Counted from the first letter of the stretch, positions 9,131 through 23,851 are shown. The stretch: DNA of 64,000 nucleotides from Acanthaster planci (GCF_001949145.1 NW_019091389.1:534313-598312), one strand, 5' to 3'. Notes: generated by a model not told the origin, from the sequence alone. Translations and numbers: made by a program.

Positions 9131-12100
9131 AAGACAAACCTCTTCAGGCCTCACCCCCTTGTCCTCCTGCATCGGACTTTCATCCTAACGCAGAGTTTTC
9201 ATGCTCCAATGGTCCCTCAGGATGCAAGAAACCGAAGCAGTAAATTGGGTAATATTAAGAATGCCTGCCGGGTTCTGATGAGGAGCAGATCTCTCTGTCT
9301 CCTCTGCCTAAAATCCCTCTTGTCTATCCGCGGCCAGGTGCAGTTACTAATTTTGGTTTCTTTACTTCTGCATCAGACTGGCCAGTAATGTTGTCTCTCA
9401 TCTATTCTCCAGGGGGTAACCATTAGCGGGCCAACGCAGTACATTACATACACTGTACATGTACATCAGTATCCGGCAATGTTTTTAATCATATCCCTGA
9501 TATAACAGAGGCAAAGTGTGTTGGGGAATGCAGGGCTTATGGCTTGGTTGAAATAAGACCTCCCATTTACATACCGGTAGCCTACATGTACCACACCCTC
9601 TCAAAGAAGACTGAATGGAAGTAATCTGCACTGATATTACTAAAGGAGCCCCCATTAATCCTAATCCCCTGTGAACAGTTAGATTGAGATTGGCACATTC
9701 CAGATTGACAATCTGGAATATTTACCCATGCCTACAGATGACTGATGGGCTTGGCCGCTTCACTGAGCAAGTTATGTGTCATACCCACAATGTCACGATA
9801 CACTATGCCAGCAGCCCTGTCTACCTATTTCTGGATCTGCTTCTAAACACCCTCCTGATTTTGGATATTGAAGACATAATCATCACATTTTTAAATACAT
9901 TCCCCTTATTAATCTGTAAAATAAACATCAACGGATGTGACATCAAAACAAGCATCTTAAAAAGCCTTTAAAATACACAAACTCTACTCACAATAGTTAC
10001 AAATGAGGGATATTTGTGTCACTGGGGCAAAAGTCAATCCAAATGGGTCTATTTAATAACTAACCTGTACTCCATGAGTAGCTAAATGAACTTGCAGAAT
10101 CCCCAAACATTCCTCCGATTGCCCCGGCTAGGGGTGAGAACACCACCTCCAGGCATACTGGCAGTAACAAACAGCATAAGATATCCATGCTGATGACAAT
10201 GGAGCTGTGTCTGATATGAGTACCTTGTACTTTATCGCTAAAGTGAACTTCTCCTCAATGCTGACTAATGCACAAATCTGCAGGGGAAAAAAAGAGACAA
10301 TTTTGAGTGATTGAGTTCTTTATCTGTGGAAATTGCCAAAGTGGTGAACACAGCTTGTCCAATTCTATTTGGGTCATACACCCATGTAATGCTGCCAAGA
10401 TATCATTCTTCATGCATACATGCTCACTGATCAGGGGTAATAATAACTTGCATCAGTTCCTGAATCATAATAAGTTGATTGGCACTTCAGTACTAAAACC
10501 CAGGCATGATATATAACTGCCAATCTCAAAAAGACGGAATTTCTTTGTTACAGCAACCAAACCGTCAGGGGAATCCATTTTAGAATTGATGGGGGGTAAA
10601 AAGGCTGTCTACGAAACTGAGACTTTAGAATTTGTCAGGAGGTTCAACAGGCCACACTGATATTTGGAAACTTTCCTAAAACCTCTGCTTCACATTCTTG
10701 GCTTTACTGTTCAGTCCAAACACTTTGTGCAAGTACAGTCTTCAAGGAAATTTATCACTTGTTGAAGGAGAGGGAGAGAGGAGGCTCTTGCTCTGATGTC
10801 AACACTGTGTGCTGCTGATACTAGTCCAGGAAGGTGTTAGTGCGAGAGTGCACATCCAATGTAAATACTTGATGACTTTGCTCCATGTTTCATGAAGTGT
10901 TTGCGGATATGTGTTCATCCTACCAATTTTTTTAAATACAGGGCCGAAAATGTTTCTGTGTTTTGACACTGGTTAGGATAAAGATGCTTCTGTACAAACA
11001 GTGCAGTCTGTGTGGGCATAATGAAGACTTTGTTCTACACGTGAAGATTTACTTTCATTCATATGTCCACCAGTATGAACTTTCAAGGGGAAACAAGTTT
11101 TGGGATCTTCTCTTATCTGGTGTCTTTAGATCATCCTCCATCTTCTACGTAGCTTTATTCCTTCTAGCTTTTGTTCTGTCCTACAAGTCGACTTTATTCA
11201 TGGAAAGAGTTGTAGGAACTAAACCTAGGTACAAGGCTTCTGACATACAGTGTAATGGATGAGCAAAAGCATATTGTGACAGAAGCTTGAAACAAGTATG
11301 TAAGAAAAAAAGAAGAATTCATACATTTGTTACAGATCTCAGATTCAGACGCAAGTTCAGCATACCATTTCTTCCCAAAGCACTCTAGTTTCATGCATTA
11401 TCAAAAACTGGAACATTCGAGTCGCACTGTGATCAGCATTAAATCCCAAGATGCCATTTCCATCTTAATTTTCTTGGTGGACATGGAAGGGGGCTTGATG
11501 TCAAATCTTCCATTCTACTTCACTACTAGAAATGATGCAAATTGCTGTAACGCCGAAAGCCAACTTGTTTGGGCAAGATCACACAACTAGCTGTATGGTG
11601 AGACTCATCTAAATCAGTTGCTGAAAACGACCACGTACGTGTAGCACCCCCCATTGGCTTGTTCGCTTCTGGGGCAACTACAAGCTTGAGCAATCCAGTC
11701 AGGTAATTGCCAACACATAGATGGGCCAAGATGAACGAGCAGTCATTACTTGTGGCGGCACAAATACCAGGCAAATACCACCAATGATCACAAGTCCATT
11801 TGTACAGGCTGGCCGCGAATTAACTGCTTTTAGCAAAACAATAAATTACATGGGAAAACAAGGCAACGGGCTGCGTCTTGTCAGATCCAATTGCTGATGC
11901 CTGCGTCAGCACAAACACATCACCATGAAAAAACACAGGGCATCCAAGTTCAGTTGCAGCCCATGCACACGAATAAGATCTTGGCTGAGGAATTTATGGA
12001 TGCTTCCCTGCAATGGTCTTGACAAATCTGCAGGTGTGTGTGGTTGTAAGCCCTACACATTTGGAAATGGAGGAAAACCGGGAGAAGAGAGTGCCAACCT

Positions 12101-14609
12101 GGGAATTGCAGTGATCATAAAGGGATCTGATCAGCGTTGCGAGTGAAATGACTCAAGGGATCCCAAGTGCACTTTGCAGGGAGACAGTGCTGTGCTAAAG
12201 TACTGTTTGTGTTGAATCATCCTGCAAGAGACAAAACAGTGGATGGATTTGAGTAAACTAGTGTCTCTGGCAGGAACTTTGGGCTTCTAAGAGATTTGGT
12301 TATTTCAGATGGCGGACAAGACTCACAATCCAACTTGTGCGGGGATTTCTTGAAGAGGTTTGAAGCATTCTTCAGTTGTTTGGGGCTTCAACTTGTTGGT
12401 TCACCCACTGCTGAAGTAGTACGAAAGACTAAAGCTAGTGGTGTGTCACTCAGGCTTTTACTTGTGGTTGAAAAGAGAACCCCCCTAGCTGCTACAGTGT
12501 ATTTGAGACAGTTGAAATTGTAGTGATCACGGCATGCTGTCAGGAGAGAGCAAACGGAGATGTAGCCAGAGCTTCTAGCCTTTACTCAAAGTGATTGCAA
12601 TGGCGTTTGACAAGAGACTAAGGTGGCATGCTATTTCACTGCCTGCCACCAAGAACACCTTTCCTTTACCAACTTGTTTCTTGAGGCATTGTGCTGAATA
12701 ATTCAGTGGGGGGGAGCAAATTTATACGTATATGCAAAGTCAGTTGACCAAACACTCAGAAACAGCAGGCTGCCATCTGCATGAATGCTAATAATCTGTG
12801 CAGATGTCAAAGGTGCCAGATCACCTTCCTGCACTGAGTACTTCCACAATCTTATCTGTCATTTGAAACAAGATACCATCTCAGGTGTGTTTGTGAATAG
12901 TGACACTGCTACCAAAATTGACAGCATAAAGAAGGAGAAACATACATGTAACCCCTGAAAAATGAGTTGCTAAAGGTTGTTGGTGCAGCCAGCAGTGAAG
13001 TGAATTACACACTAGTCTTTCCTCAAGTGCTACGCAAGTACGCATGTCACACAGACTAACATTCATTGACCATCGTGATTGCATTGACCAACAGGCTGAC
13101 AGTCTCCCTAATGTCTGGAGAGATCAACATATCGAAAGTCCACTTTTTTATGGGCACTGAGCTGGGCTACACCCTCTAGTAATAAAATAAAAAAAGAAGA
13201 AAAAAGACCAAGTTCTGCTAATATGAACTTGCATGGACGTCTCTCCTGAGAACACAGGCAGAAAGTACAAGTTACTCTAGCAGTATACGTATTGTCTTTT
13301 ACACAAATACAATATGAAATGCCTGACTTTGAGCAAATGGCATTAAAGAAATCGGTGTTTCTACTTGGGCCTCAGGGTGCCAGCAACAGTCCTTGAACAT
13401 TACTTGAGGATACTAGAATAACCCTGCCTCCCCCTTCCTCACTTTACAACCTAAAGTGTGCTTAATCCTGGATTCTGGTAGCTTGTGGGAAGAGGGAATG
13501 GCTACAGCCTCCCACCTACTATACTGGGTACAAGATGTCACCCTCCAGCTTACATAAAGGAATCATGTATTAAAAAAACGAAATTTGAAATGAAATGCTG
13601 AAAATGCTTCTTTAATTGTGTTAACCTTCAGACCTTTCTTGTCATTTCAAAGAGTGCCCAGGGCCTTTTTTGGGTTTTACTCATTTGCTGATGCAAATTT
13701 CAATAATCGAAAGTGACAATGTTGTCAGCTGTCACAGCTACTTTTTTGCATCATGAGTTACCCAAATGTTGCTCTCTGTTGATTCAACATGATTGTAGCA
13801 ACAACAAGAACAAGTTGACGAGCAAACACTGTGCATGCTTTCGGTTACACTTTGTGGACATCATTTTGTGCCCGAAGTGGTGCCATCTACATGTCAGGAA
13901 ATTCAAAACAGCAATGGTGAAAACTAAACAAGAGCATTTTCATGGATGTGAAAAACCTTCCTCAATAATGGCACAGAAATAAGTTTTAGCGCAAACATTT
14001 CATGGAACCTGTATAAGATCAAGCACAAAGGAAATCACACAGTGGTTTAACTATGGGTAAGCCATGAGGGGGGTCACATTCCCTCAGCAGAACTCCAGGC
14101 CCCCTGGTTCCCCCAATCAAAATTTTGAAATATATATATAGTCCACTTGTACATACAAGTCACGGTTTGTTTGTGTTCGGTGTCTCTCTAAAAATGTATG
14201 CACACTTGGGTACCCCCCTCAAAATTTTCACCCATTACACCAATGAAAACACAGAGAAAAGGTTTTCGTCAAGCTACAAAATATGCAGATTCCTGGAAGG
14301 AATATATGCGTGTACAGTAATACACTCATATGCATGAGGGGGTCATCATCCTGCTGAAGACACAACAAGCAAATTGTCACTGTCAGGAACGGTCTCAAAT
14401 AGTACAAGAGGAAAATCTGGAACATGTAGGCTAATACATTAAACCTGTCAGCGTGACAACAAGTAGTTTGGAATGAGAAGTGAAAGCCACATTTTTCATA
14501 TATATCCCCGGCGGATCCAGTTCTTTTTAAAGAACACATCTGTGGAAATTGGAAAAAATGATCCATTGATTTGGGCTGGCCTAATGACCCAAATCAATAA
14601 TTGAGTTTG
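9131..14609. other. Long non-coding interval, no gene seen
   Basis: AT-rich DNA with occasional C-rich runs, one TACCGGTA (9572-9579) and scattered TACATGTA. Open frames are short and lack family motifs. No RNA gene or mobile element was recognised. Confidence 0.5.
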
Positions 14610-14627
14610 CGTGCGCACGTGCGCACG
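14610..14627. repeat. 18-bp CpG-rich perfect palindrome with a central E-box
   Basis: The sequence CGTGCGCACGTGCGCACG is its own reverse complement and centres on CACGTG. A second palindrome, CTCGCGAG, follows within 25 bp. CpG-rich palindromes of this kind can be bHLH or Kaiso-type binding sites. In an otherwise CpG-poor interval they stand out, but no promoter context is visible. Confidence 0.6.
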
Positions 14628-15679
14628 ACAGGCGAGACTCGCGAGTTCTAACCAAATTTGCCATCTCAAATGAAAGCTTCAGATACAATCATGGCTTGAA
14701 GACATCCCGCAGGAAAAGAAAACAGAATACTTTGGAGAGGCACTGGCAACTGGACAGAGTGGATGGTACCGGTAGTTGCAGATTTGCCTCCAGTAACTGC
14801 ACATTTTTGTACAGAAAAATCAAAGCCATCCAGTTGATGATGAAACAAACCAATCAACATCCGTGTGAATATCTCATTAAGTCATTCACAGAAAGCTTCC
14901 AAACAAATTCGTTTGTAGGTATCATCAGTATGTGATGTATAGATGCCCAGGTGGACTTCAGCTCTTGTGGGTTGGCCAAGCAATCCTACATGTAGCCTTT
15001 AAGTACACAGATCAACTCCACTTCCAACTCAACACTCTGTTCCAGAACACATGTACAAAAATGCCCTAAGCCATCAGCAGCCTCTCACAACTGGCAAGCT
15101 CTGGCCACCTAGCACAAGTCAAGATCCTGCACTGCACATGCACATACCTTGGTGACGGAACACCAGTAGACACAATTAAGGGCGGCTTTGTTTCTCCCCA
15201 AACAGGTTAAACCAGAGTTCACTGACAGATGAAGAGATGAGATTTTCTAACGATGCTGCAGCAGAGTTGGTGAGGGACAGTTTCCAAGATGACTAAGTCC
15301 CACCAGTCTTCAGGAGGAGATACTTTTTTGATGGAAATCTTGGGTGAGTGTCAACAACCTTCAGCACCAAGGCACACCTGATGAAGCATGATGTAATAGT
15401 ACTAATTCAGAAAGAGCCAAGAGGACCAGTGAGCTAGCTTTTTCCCTGGAATGGTAACGGGGTGTACTCCTAATCAGGCAGCTAATGAATCATTGTTGGT
15501 ATGCACAAGAACCTCATTAGGAAATGCAGTCAAGCAAAAATTTGAAGAGTTATTAATAGACTAATTGTTGAAAACTTCCTGTTCATGTAATTCATCCTGA
15601 TGACTCACACAGGCTGCATGGAATATAATCAAGTAACAGAAGAGATTATGCATTCTGGCATAAAGAGCAAATTTGGGGC
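14628..15679. other. Non-coding interval, nothing recognised
   Basis: It contains one TACCGGTA (14767-14774) and one TACATGTA near 14990. No coding or RNA signature. Confidence 0.5.
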
Positions 15680-16290
15680 TAGAACACAACAGAGCAGAGC
15701 ATGATGCAACAAGAAAAGGAAAGGGCAGAGCAATGTTACCACAGAGGAAGGAAAAGACAGAGTAGCGCCACTGGAGCACATCAAAGAGCAGACAGAGAAC
15801 AGCTGTGTACAAAGTAGAACACAACAGAAAAGAGAAGCCCAGAGTAGCGTGGCTACAGAGCACAGCAGAGCAGAGTAGGATAGAACAGAAAAGGGAAGGG
15901 CAGAGCAATGTAATACATGGCACATTGCCTGGAGCAAAGCAGAGCAACACAGCATAAGAAGAGAGCAGATCCAGAGCATTACATGATGGTCAGACACTGG
16001 TCATTTCTGACTACTGTTGGTTTTTGTCTGACCAAAAGCAGACCTGCTCAGACAGAATGTTTATTAAGAAAATGCAAAGAAAAGTGTTTAAAAAAGGAGT
16101 CTATCATTCCATTAGGAATGGTGCAGCACAGCACTGCCAAGCACGCAGAGCATCGCAAAGTAGTGCAGAGTAGAGCAGGGTAGACTAAAGGCAAAAATGC
16201 AGGACAGCTGAACACAAGGCAGAGCACAGCTAAACATTAAGTGGAGTAACAGAACAGAGCAGAGCAACGTCAATCAAAGCAGAGCACATC
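15680..16290. repeat. Degenerate AGAGCA-type tandem repeat region
   Basis: The plus strand is dominated by AGAGCA, GCAGAGCA and AGAACAGAGCAG variants. Longer units recur: AAGGGCAGAGCAATGT appears near 15723 and again near 15898, and AGAGTAGCG appears near 15759 and 15841, so the array has a higher-order register. The minus strand shows long open frames rich in LLCSALLCS, which are a by-product of the repeat. A quieter gap (about 15980-16110) separates two parts. Confidence 0.65.
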
Positions 16291-19200
16291 AATGTGGGAA
16301 CAAATGCAATATTATCATACCATAATGTACGCATCAGTTGAAGTCAGCAATTATGTATAGTATCAGAAAAGGAAATATAAAAATACTCACCTCTGAAATT
16401 TCCAGAATTTATTCCAGTGAGTTATAATTCCAATCGGCCTATGCCTCTTTCCTCCTGCAGTTTTCACGGATGTGTTTCCCCACGAATAAAAAACACACCC
16501 AAACATGTACATGCAATCCCTGTGTTGAGCAAAAGTCTTTCTCAGCACATTAAAAATCCAAGTAAAGAAGAACTTTGCTGATGGACGTCAGTGAATTGCA
16601 CACAACCACTTCCCCCACTCCAAAAGAAACATCCAAACTCCAAGTTCCCCGACAGCACCCAGCCAATCCTATCTGGGGCTCAACTCCTTCACATCAGACT
16701 GAGCCCAACTTGATTTGCATGTCACATACACACACGCTCGCACAGCTCACACTGAAACCACCGATGTAGAAAGGCCGGCGTTCCTCAAAGCGGGGCAGGA
16801 AATATTAATGAAGCGGGCGTGAGAGACGAAAGGCGACTGAAGGCACTCTGAGTGGAATACCGGATTTGGGGAATGAATGAACCACATTTTTTTTATGAGG
16901 GATTTATTCATTCATGATAGATTTCCTGTGAGTACACAGTAGATTGTGAGAGGATGCTCCGAATGTTAGGCCAAAATGCCGTAGAGCTAATGCGCTCAGT
17001 TGATGACTTGAGGGGGGGTTAGAGATATACTCTGACTCTGATGAGGTCTTCTGTGATGCACTGAGCTTTGGCTCGAGAGTCTGTGGTGTGTGACTGGCTG
17101 CACTGGCCGGCTCTGTTGATTGGCCCACACTAGTTAATCACTGCCTGAGCCCATGCAGCACATGCACACACCACACACACACATTACATGCACTCCTCAG
17201 CACACACTACTCCTCACCACATACCACTCCTGTACAGTATGGTCCTTGATATCAACAGGGTAAAAATCACTGACAGTGTAATTCACACTCCAGCTGGGCC
17301 AAGCAGGGGCCAGTGTTATTTCACAGAGGGATGAGTTGTGGAAAAAATCACTGTTCTGTTGGAGAAAATTTCCTTGACACACAGTGCTAAATCACCCATG
17401 TCCTTTCTTGTTTCTTTTACTGCAGTAAAATGGTGCTGTCAAATCTCTATGTCACCTGTGCACAATTTGTCTATTTTTGCTGGCACAGTAATTTACACTT
17501 CCTCTAGAGGGCAGATGACAATATGATCATCAACAAATGCACAGCATCAGTTGTCCATGATGTCTCACAAGGGTTATCTAGGCACAGCCTGCCTGTTTCT
17601 TGTCAAGGAGATGTCATCTATTATCACTGACAGAGTAAGATGTGCTGATCTTTTTATAGGCCTGAATGTGCAGAATAGGAGGCAGTGTGTGGTCACTGCT
17701 AGTGCCATACTATCAGTGCCAATTGGCAATCGATATCTAGGAATGCCCTGTGTGTTGTCACCCAAAGGACTGGGTGGAGTTAACAACCTCACGTGTCAAA
17801 ATCCTTTGTATCAGCATCAAATGCCACAGTGTGGGTAGTATGGGGGTGGTCATCTCCCAGGCAAAATATTCACTGATCATGTGACCCAGAGCAAAGAGTT
17901 CATGGTAGGTGCTGAGTAATACCAAGTAGGTGAGGCCACACCAGATGTAAAAACATACATTCTCAGTACTACATGAATCCAGGCATTGTGGCAGTCATTT
18001 GATCCAATTATCACCTCAGAATTTAGGTCTCAGTTGTACCCTGATTGTCACCTGATCCAAGGTAAATGGGAACCAGCCTACTAACCTCTCTGAGCTGTCA
18101 GTCAGCACATGGGTACCCACTATCATCCAAAACCATTGTTTAATGAGTCTTGATGCCAACTGCTGTTCATACTTTCAATGCATGGTAAAGCTACAAAGGG
18201 GGGAGCAGCCTGCCTTGTCACTCACGTCATTGATGCCTCTCATCTCTGAGCATGGAAACCTCACTGCAGGCAAGGAGATGAGGTGAGGACCACATGTAAA
18301 ACCAGTTGCCCTAACAGCAGATTTGAATAATGTGAACTTTGACAGCCTTTTTCCCTCTCCTTTTCCTATGAGATGCTGCCTTCAAGGAAGAAACAGATCA
18401 AATGCTCCTACTTCACCTAAGGAGGCAGGCGGTAGACACAAAAACAACGGGCCGGGTCAAGAAAAAAAAGCCCCACCGGCTATAATCCGTCGGTGTTTAA
18501 TCAAGAAAAGTCTGACCAAGTCAACAGCTACTTGAGGATTTGGATTACAGGTGAAAACAGCAGACAATCCTCATCTTCAACAACAAATTTCCCTGCAGTT
18601 TCATTTGAAAAAGGATATGTTCACCACGAGGTATAAAAACAGAAACAACGACCTCAATATTTTGGGGGCTTTCTTTTCAATGGTTGGAGATTTTAGAGTG
18701 AGAAAATGTCACAGTCGAAGACAGCTTTACCCTGTGGATGATACAGCTTTGGGTAGGCCACAAAACTGCTAAGAAGTCGGCAATCACGTAGCTGGCATGT
18801 GCCTGTAAATGGGAGTTGTAGCATGTAGGTCACGGTAGAAATCAATGTAGAAACGAGGATGCGTGAAGAACAGTGCTAATTGATTTCAAGAATGAACAGC
18901 TTCACTGCTGTTTTAGGGTTATCACTGTGAAAAAGGTAGAGCCTTGAGAGGAAGTGTACGTTGGGCAGCAAATAAGACAAGGATGGCAGGCATAACCTTG
19001 GCCGAGCTATCCCTGCAAAACAGCAGGAGATGTATTCGCAATGTTCTAGATATTTCGCTTTATCGATTTGGGACTCTCTGCGAAATACCAATGTGTCTGG
19101 GTCACCAGGCTGACGCTGTGTACTGTCAGTGAAGAGGTAATACGATGGAAATAGCTCCCCCTGTATTGATTTCCAAGAACTCTTTGCCCCTGGTGTGGCA

Positions 19201-22200
19201 GATGCAGGGGAAGGGGAAAGGAAGCAAGAATGGACTTCTGGTGAGGAACGTGCCAATATGTACTCTACAAGCTGGCCGAAAATGGTAAACAAATTGGACT
19301 GACCGCACAGCTACCTCATGACGACTACAGACTGAACCCTCTGTAGCTGTGTCTGTGACCTGTGGCAAGTGTTGTTTCCAGTGTTCATGGGGGAGGGGTG
19401 TTCCGCAGTAAAAATTACAGTCTAATTGAGACTGACCCACCATCCAGTTTTACTCCCTGATTGTCGTACAGGTGAGTAATGCACCTGCCTCACCTGTGGG
19501 CTTGGGGATTGTTCTAAATAAAGCTGCCCATGTAAGTAGTGCTGCAATCTATAATGGAGGCTCGTTCATTGTGAGTACATCTGGCCCTAGGCAGGAGGAC
19601 CCTGTGAAATCTAATTTTTCTTTGCCAGCAGACCCCATTCAATTGAGGACTTAATGGTTAATCGGATGACCTTGTCTCACATGCAATAGTGCAACAGGGA
19701 GCCGGTGGCCATATGAGCCTCCACCACGGGGTGATGGATGGGGAACTGCAGAGATCCTGGGGATGGGGCAAAAAGCGTGGCCCCTTACAAGCATTGGTTA
19801 AATGAGTTTGGCCAAGACATCTGCTGTGCATCATGGATACTGCCACATGTATGCAAGTTCAGGAGTCAGGTTGCAATGTACAGTTTCATGATTTTAGACA
19901 CAGTAACATCGAAACTGATCCCTCCTAAACAAAATGATTCAACTTTTGCAGAGATCTAATTGATCTCTAACCATTGAGGAGGAAATTTGATTGCATGTAA
20001 CTTTGTAAGCATGTGTATGCACAATGTCCATTGCATTTCAAATAAAAACAAAACAGAAACAAATACAAAAAGGCTCCATTGTGTGGTCCTACAATCAAAA
20101 CTTTACAACCCTGAACTCAGGTGTTGTCTTCCTAGTGCCCGTCTTACAATTTTGAAATATTTCCAGTATCTTTTCCACTCCACGCTCCGATACTTTCGAA
20201 GACCTCACTTTGTAGGCACTGAATTAGTTGATGCAGTGGGCCAGTTGTATGGCATTTAATTGGTGAAATAATTATGAGGAAGTCAGCCATGGGTGAGGAC
20301 AGGTCAGGAAGACAGATGACTGCTCCAACTGAACAGTCCATCACATCTATCTCCTTTATCTTTGCCTTTTAATGAGCAGTAGGCTCTGACACCAAGACAA
20401 AGTTCCGGTCCTAAGAAACGACCATGTGGGCCTGCAGTGAATATGACTGTTGTGCCCTCAGTGTGACTGAAGAATGATGTGGAAACTGATGATGGTACCT
20501 TGTAACCTGCTCCTGCGATTTCAATACTGATAACATATGGGAACCAGGGTCCAATGAGTTGCAAAGCAGACATTCTATTTGATTTTGCTTACTAAAGCAA
20601 AAAGAAAAAAAATCCCAACCTCTAGCAAATAACACATACACACCACAGCATTTGAGCTGGTACACTATCATAAGATTTGCATGCACTGTCCTTAGTCATC
20701 ACACATACAAACAACACAAATTGTATGTAAAAGATTTTCATTTGGATGTGCACAAAACTGCAGCGTGGCGGTACAGCATACTCTTTACTGATGTACATGC
20801 ACAAAGCCCATGGTCCAATCTCACATGCTTCTACCTCTGTGTACTGCTGCCATCTAACACAGACATGTGAATTATAACATGTAACGTCCCAGCAGTGCCA
20901 CGATGAGCAGTTGTGGTGTCATAATGTTGCAAGATGCAAAGCAACAAAACTTTCAAATGCAGCAGCAATGGTGGTGACTGGCAGTACTACAGTGTACCTG
21001 CATGAGCAAGATGAACTTCCTTCTGTATGAGGTGTTCATTTTGTAGCACTCTTCATATTAAAGCTTCCAGCATTAGTTCTTTTACTTTATGCATGAGTGG
21101 GACCAGACTAATGCTGAACAATTTGGTTAACTGCGTTTACGTCTTGTTAATAATTTTAATTTCTAATGGAACGACAGACTCCTGTTGCTAGTTGTGTTCT
21201 CCCTGGCTACCTCATATCCAGCAAAACCCGCCCGTGTCCATTCCACTGACTCATCGCTGTTTGTATAATCCACTGCCAGAGTCACGTCAAAAAAGACAGT
21301 GCAGAGGCAATAACAAACATCAACCCCCCCCTCTGATAACAAACAGAAACAAATCTGTATGCTTTATCTCAGGGCCTAACTGCATCATGCTGGTGCCCCG
21401 GCTCCTGGCCATCATCCCCGAGTCTGCCTGCCACACACACACAAACACACACACAGGTGGATCATATTCCATCCAATATGGGGGGGGGGCCTCCCCAGTC
21501 CAGTTATGCCAACACCACCACTGCGAAGTCAGCCTGGATGTGAACACACTCACTCTCCTCTTGCATGTTTGCAGTGGAACTAAATCTTGTAGAGCAAGCA
21601 CCAGACCCAGTTGACAGTGTGCAGTATTTCTGTTTGTTCACAGCCGTATTGTTATGCTGCAGAACACCTTTTTTTTCATAAGAGCAGGGGGGAGTCGATT
21701 CAGATGAATGAAACTGTAGGCAGCGTGGCAAGGAGTTGGCAAAGAGCCAGCACGTTTTGCTTGGTAATTGTGTTTGGTGATATGGTGGTGTACATGTCTA
21801 ATGCTGTCTGCGTACAAGAACTTGAAACCCAAGGTGTACGCAATTCAACTGATCAATCTTTGAATTTCAATATTCACAAAAAAGATAACATGTGGCTCAT
21901 AAGGCAACTTCTTCCTCTTCTTCCACTCAAGACCGTCTTTTTGACAATCAAATACTTAAACCTCTTCTCTGTGTATGTATCAAGTTTGTAACACTGCTAT
22001 CAGGAAATAATGATCATTAAAGAAAGTTCTTATCATACAAAAATGTGATAGGGCCTTTGATGAATATTAAAGGGTCATTTGAGTTTTGAACATTTTGGTT
22101 TTCTTTAAGTTCTGAAAGATTAAAAATGGAACTGTCCCTTTATATTTTCATCACTCTAAAGCAGCATGGTCAAAACATGTGGAGTTAATGTCACAAACCA

Positions 22201-23851
22201 GGGTTGCATTCCTGACAGTGCTACTTGAAACTCCAGTGCACCATGTGTGACATGGACTGCACTGATGGTTGTGATAGAGAGAATGCAAGCCCGGCCATCT
22301 CTAGCATAGATGGGATCCTTTGACGTACATGTACATTGTAATTTTTTCTGTACGTGACACTCTGACAAATGAAAAGCTACAAAGGGTGTGGTGTGACAGG
22401 CCTGTTACTACTCGGGCAAGTTAATAAGTAAGACTGGATTTTAAACTAAACCCAAAAGCATGTGTAAAAAGATCATATAAACAGTTGCAGTTGCAGAATG
22501 AAACTATCCCTACCAGCAAACTGTTTATTTTAATTTGATTCCTTAGTAGAGTCTTCAACCCCTCATATTTGAAAAATCAAAGAATGGAAAAGAAAAAGAG
22601 AATTATTATGTACCTGAAATACTGAATAAAATATAAGGTGCAATCTGTCTGTTGTTTGTCGTTCCAACAAACAAAACTCAGCTTCATTCCCTGGGATGAC
22701 GGATGCATCCTCCTTATCTGGTTGTGAGGTTTTTATCTCTGGTAATTAATCATCTCAGGTAAAATACGATGAGTATCGGGAGCAGGGACTTGGGAGGTAG
22801 AATTGGGGGTAAAAGAACGTGTTGGAAATGCCGCTTTCTGCGTGTTTACCCGTGGGACGTGGAGACGTCAGGTATTTGGGCTGCACTTTCAACAGGGATC
22901 AAATTGAGCATGAAAACAAGTAAATTTGAGCCCCAATTCAGTTCAATGCCCTTTTTCTCTCCTCAAGTAATCAAGCCGAACAAAAAAACCAGAAATAAAC
23001 TGTCTGCATATTCCTCCCAGTTGAACAAATGTTACATGGGGATCAATATTTGCCTTAAAATGCGTGACTTAAATTTTATTAACCATTAACTTTAATTTTG
23101 TGTGCTGTTCACTGAAGCGGACATTGGTTCAGTCTTCAAAATACGCAAAGAGCAAAGTAGAAGTTTGGCAAGAACTTATGCACTTCGATAACAAATTGAA
23201 TTGTTTAAAAGAGTTTTAGAACCTTTTCTTACAAGATGGGGGTATCTAAGGGACTTTAAGTTTTAAAATAATCTTCAGTACTAATTACTCTTACCTCAAT
23301 TATTTGAAAAATTGGTTTAAAAAACAGATGTCAGCATATTCACTATTACTTTTATCCAAACTGCTGGAAAATTCTTAAAGGACTGCCTTTGTCAAATTAA
23401 AACAAAGCAACAGATTTGAAATACTGCACCGTGATTAACTTTCAACATATAAAAAAGAGTGAAGTTCAAACCTCTTATGAAGTACCTCCTGAAGTGAATT
23501 GTAGATACAGCCCTCCCCCCAGTTTTGTCTTTAGTTACAATTTCTGAAGGCAGTCCATATAGATACGCACACTAACATACACATAGCTGTCAACAAATTA
23601 ACAAATGAACTCATTACACGGTTGTACATTAACTGATATACTCCAACCGCACAGTGTACACATGTAAGTCGAGCACATTCCCACGCGCCTGGCTCCGCAG
23701 GAAGAAAAATGTTAGGAAATACCATGTCTGTAATAATATACTCCACGCTCCCATTACCAATGATGTATGAAGCTATATAGAAGAACCAGAGGTGATGATG
23801 TATTATAAACCATATCAATGGTGGAGAAAAAAAACAAAACTACAGGACCTG
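16291..23851. other. Long non-coding interval with small microsatellites, no gene seen
   Basis: Holds a CA-rich run (21432-21455), a 10-G run (21480-21489), a POU octamer ATTTGCAT (16713-16720) and a minus-strand donor-like site at 16391. A minus-strand open frame at 20304-20573 looks less random than its neighbours but has no recognised domain and no clean splice borders. Nothing else is supported. Confidence 0.5.
21432..21455. repeat. (CA)n microsatellite with one interruption
   Basis: CA dinucleotides interrupted once by AA, 24 bp in all. Confidence 0.9.

Noticed and set aside
15561-15997. Two minus-strand frames of 120-130 codons with LLCSALLCS repeats
   Set aside because: They are translations of the AGAGCA tandem repeat and are open in two frames at once, so not genes.
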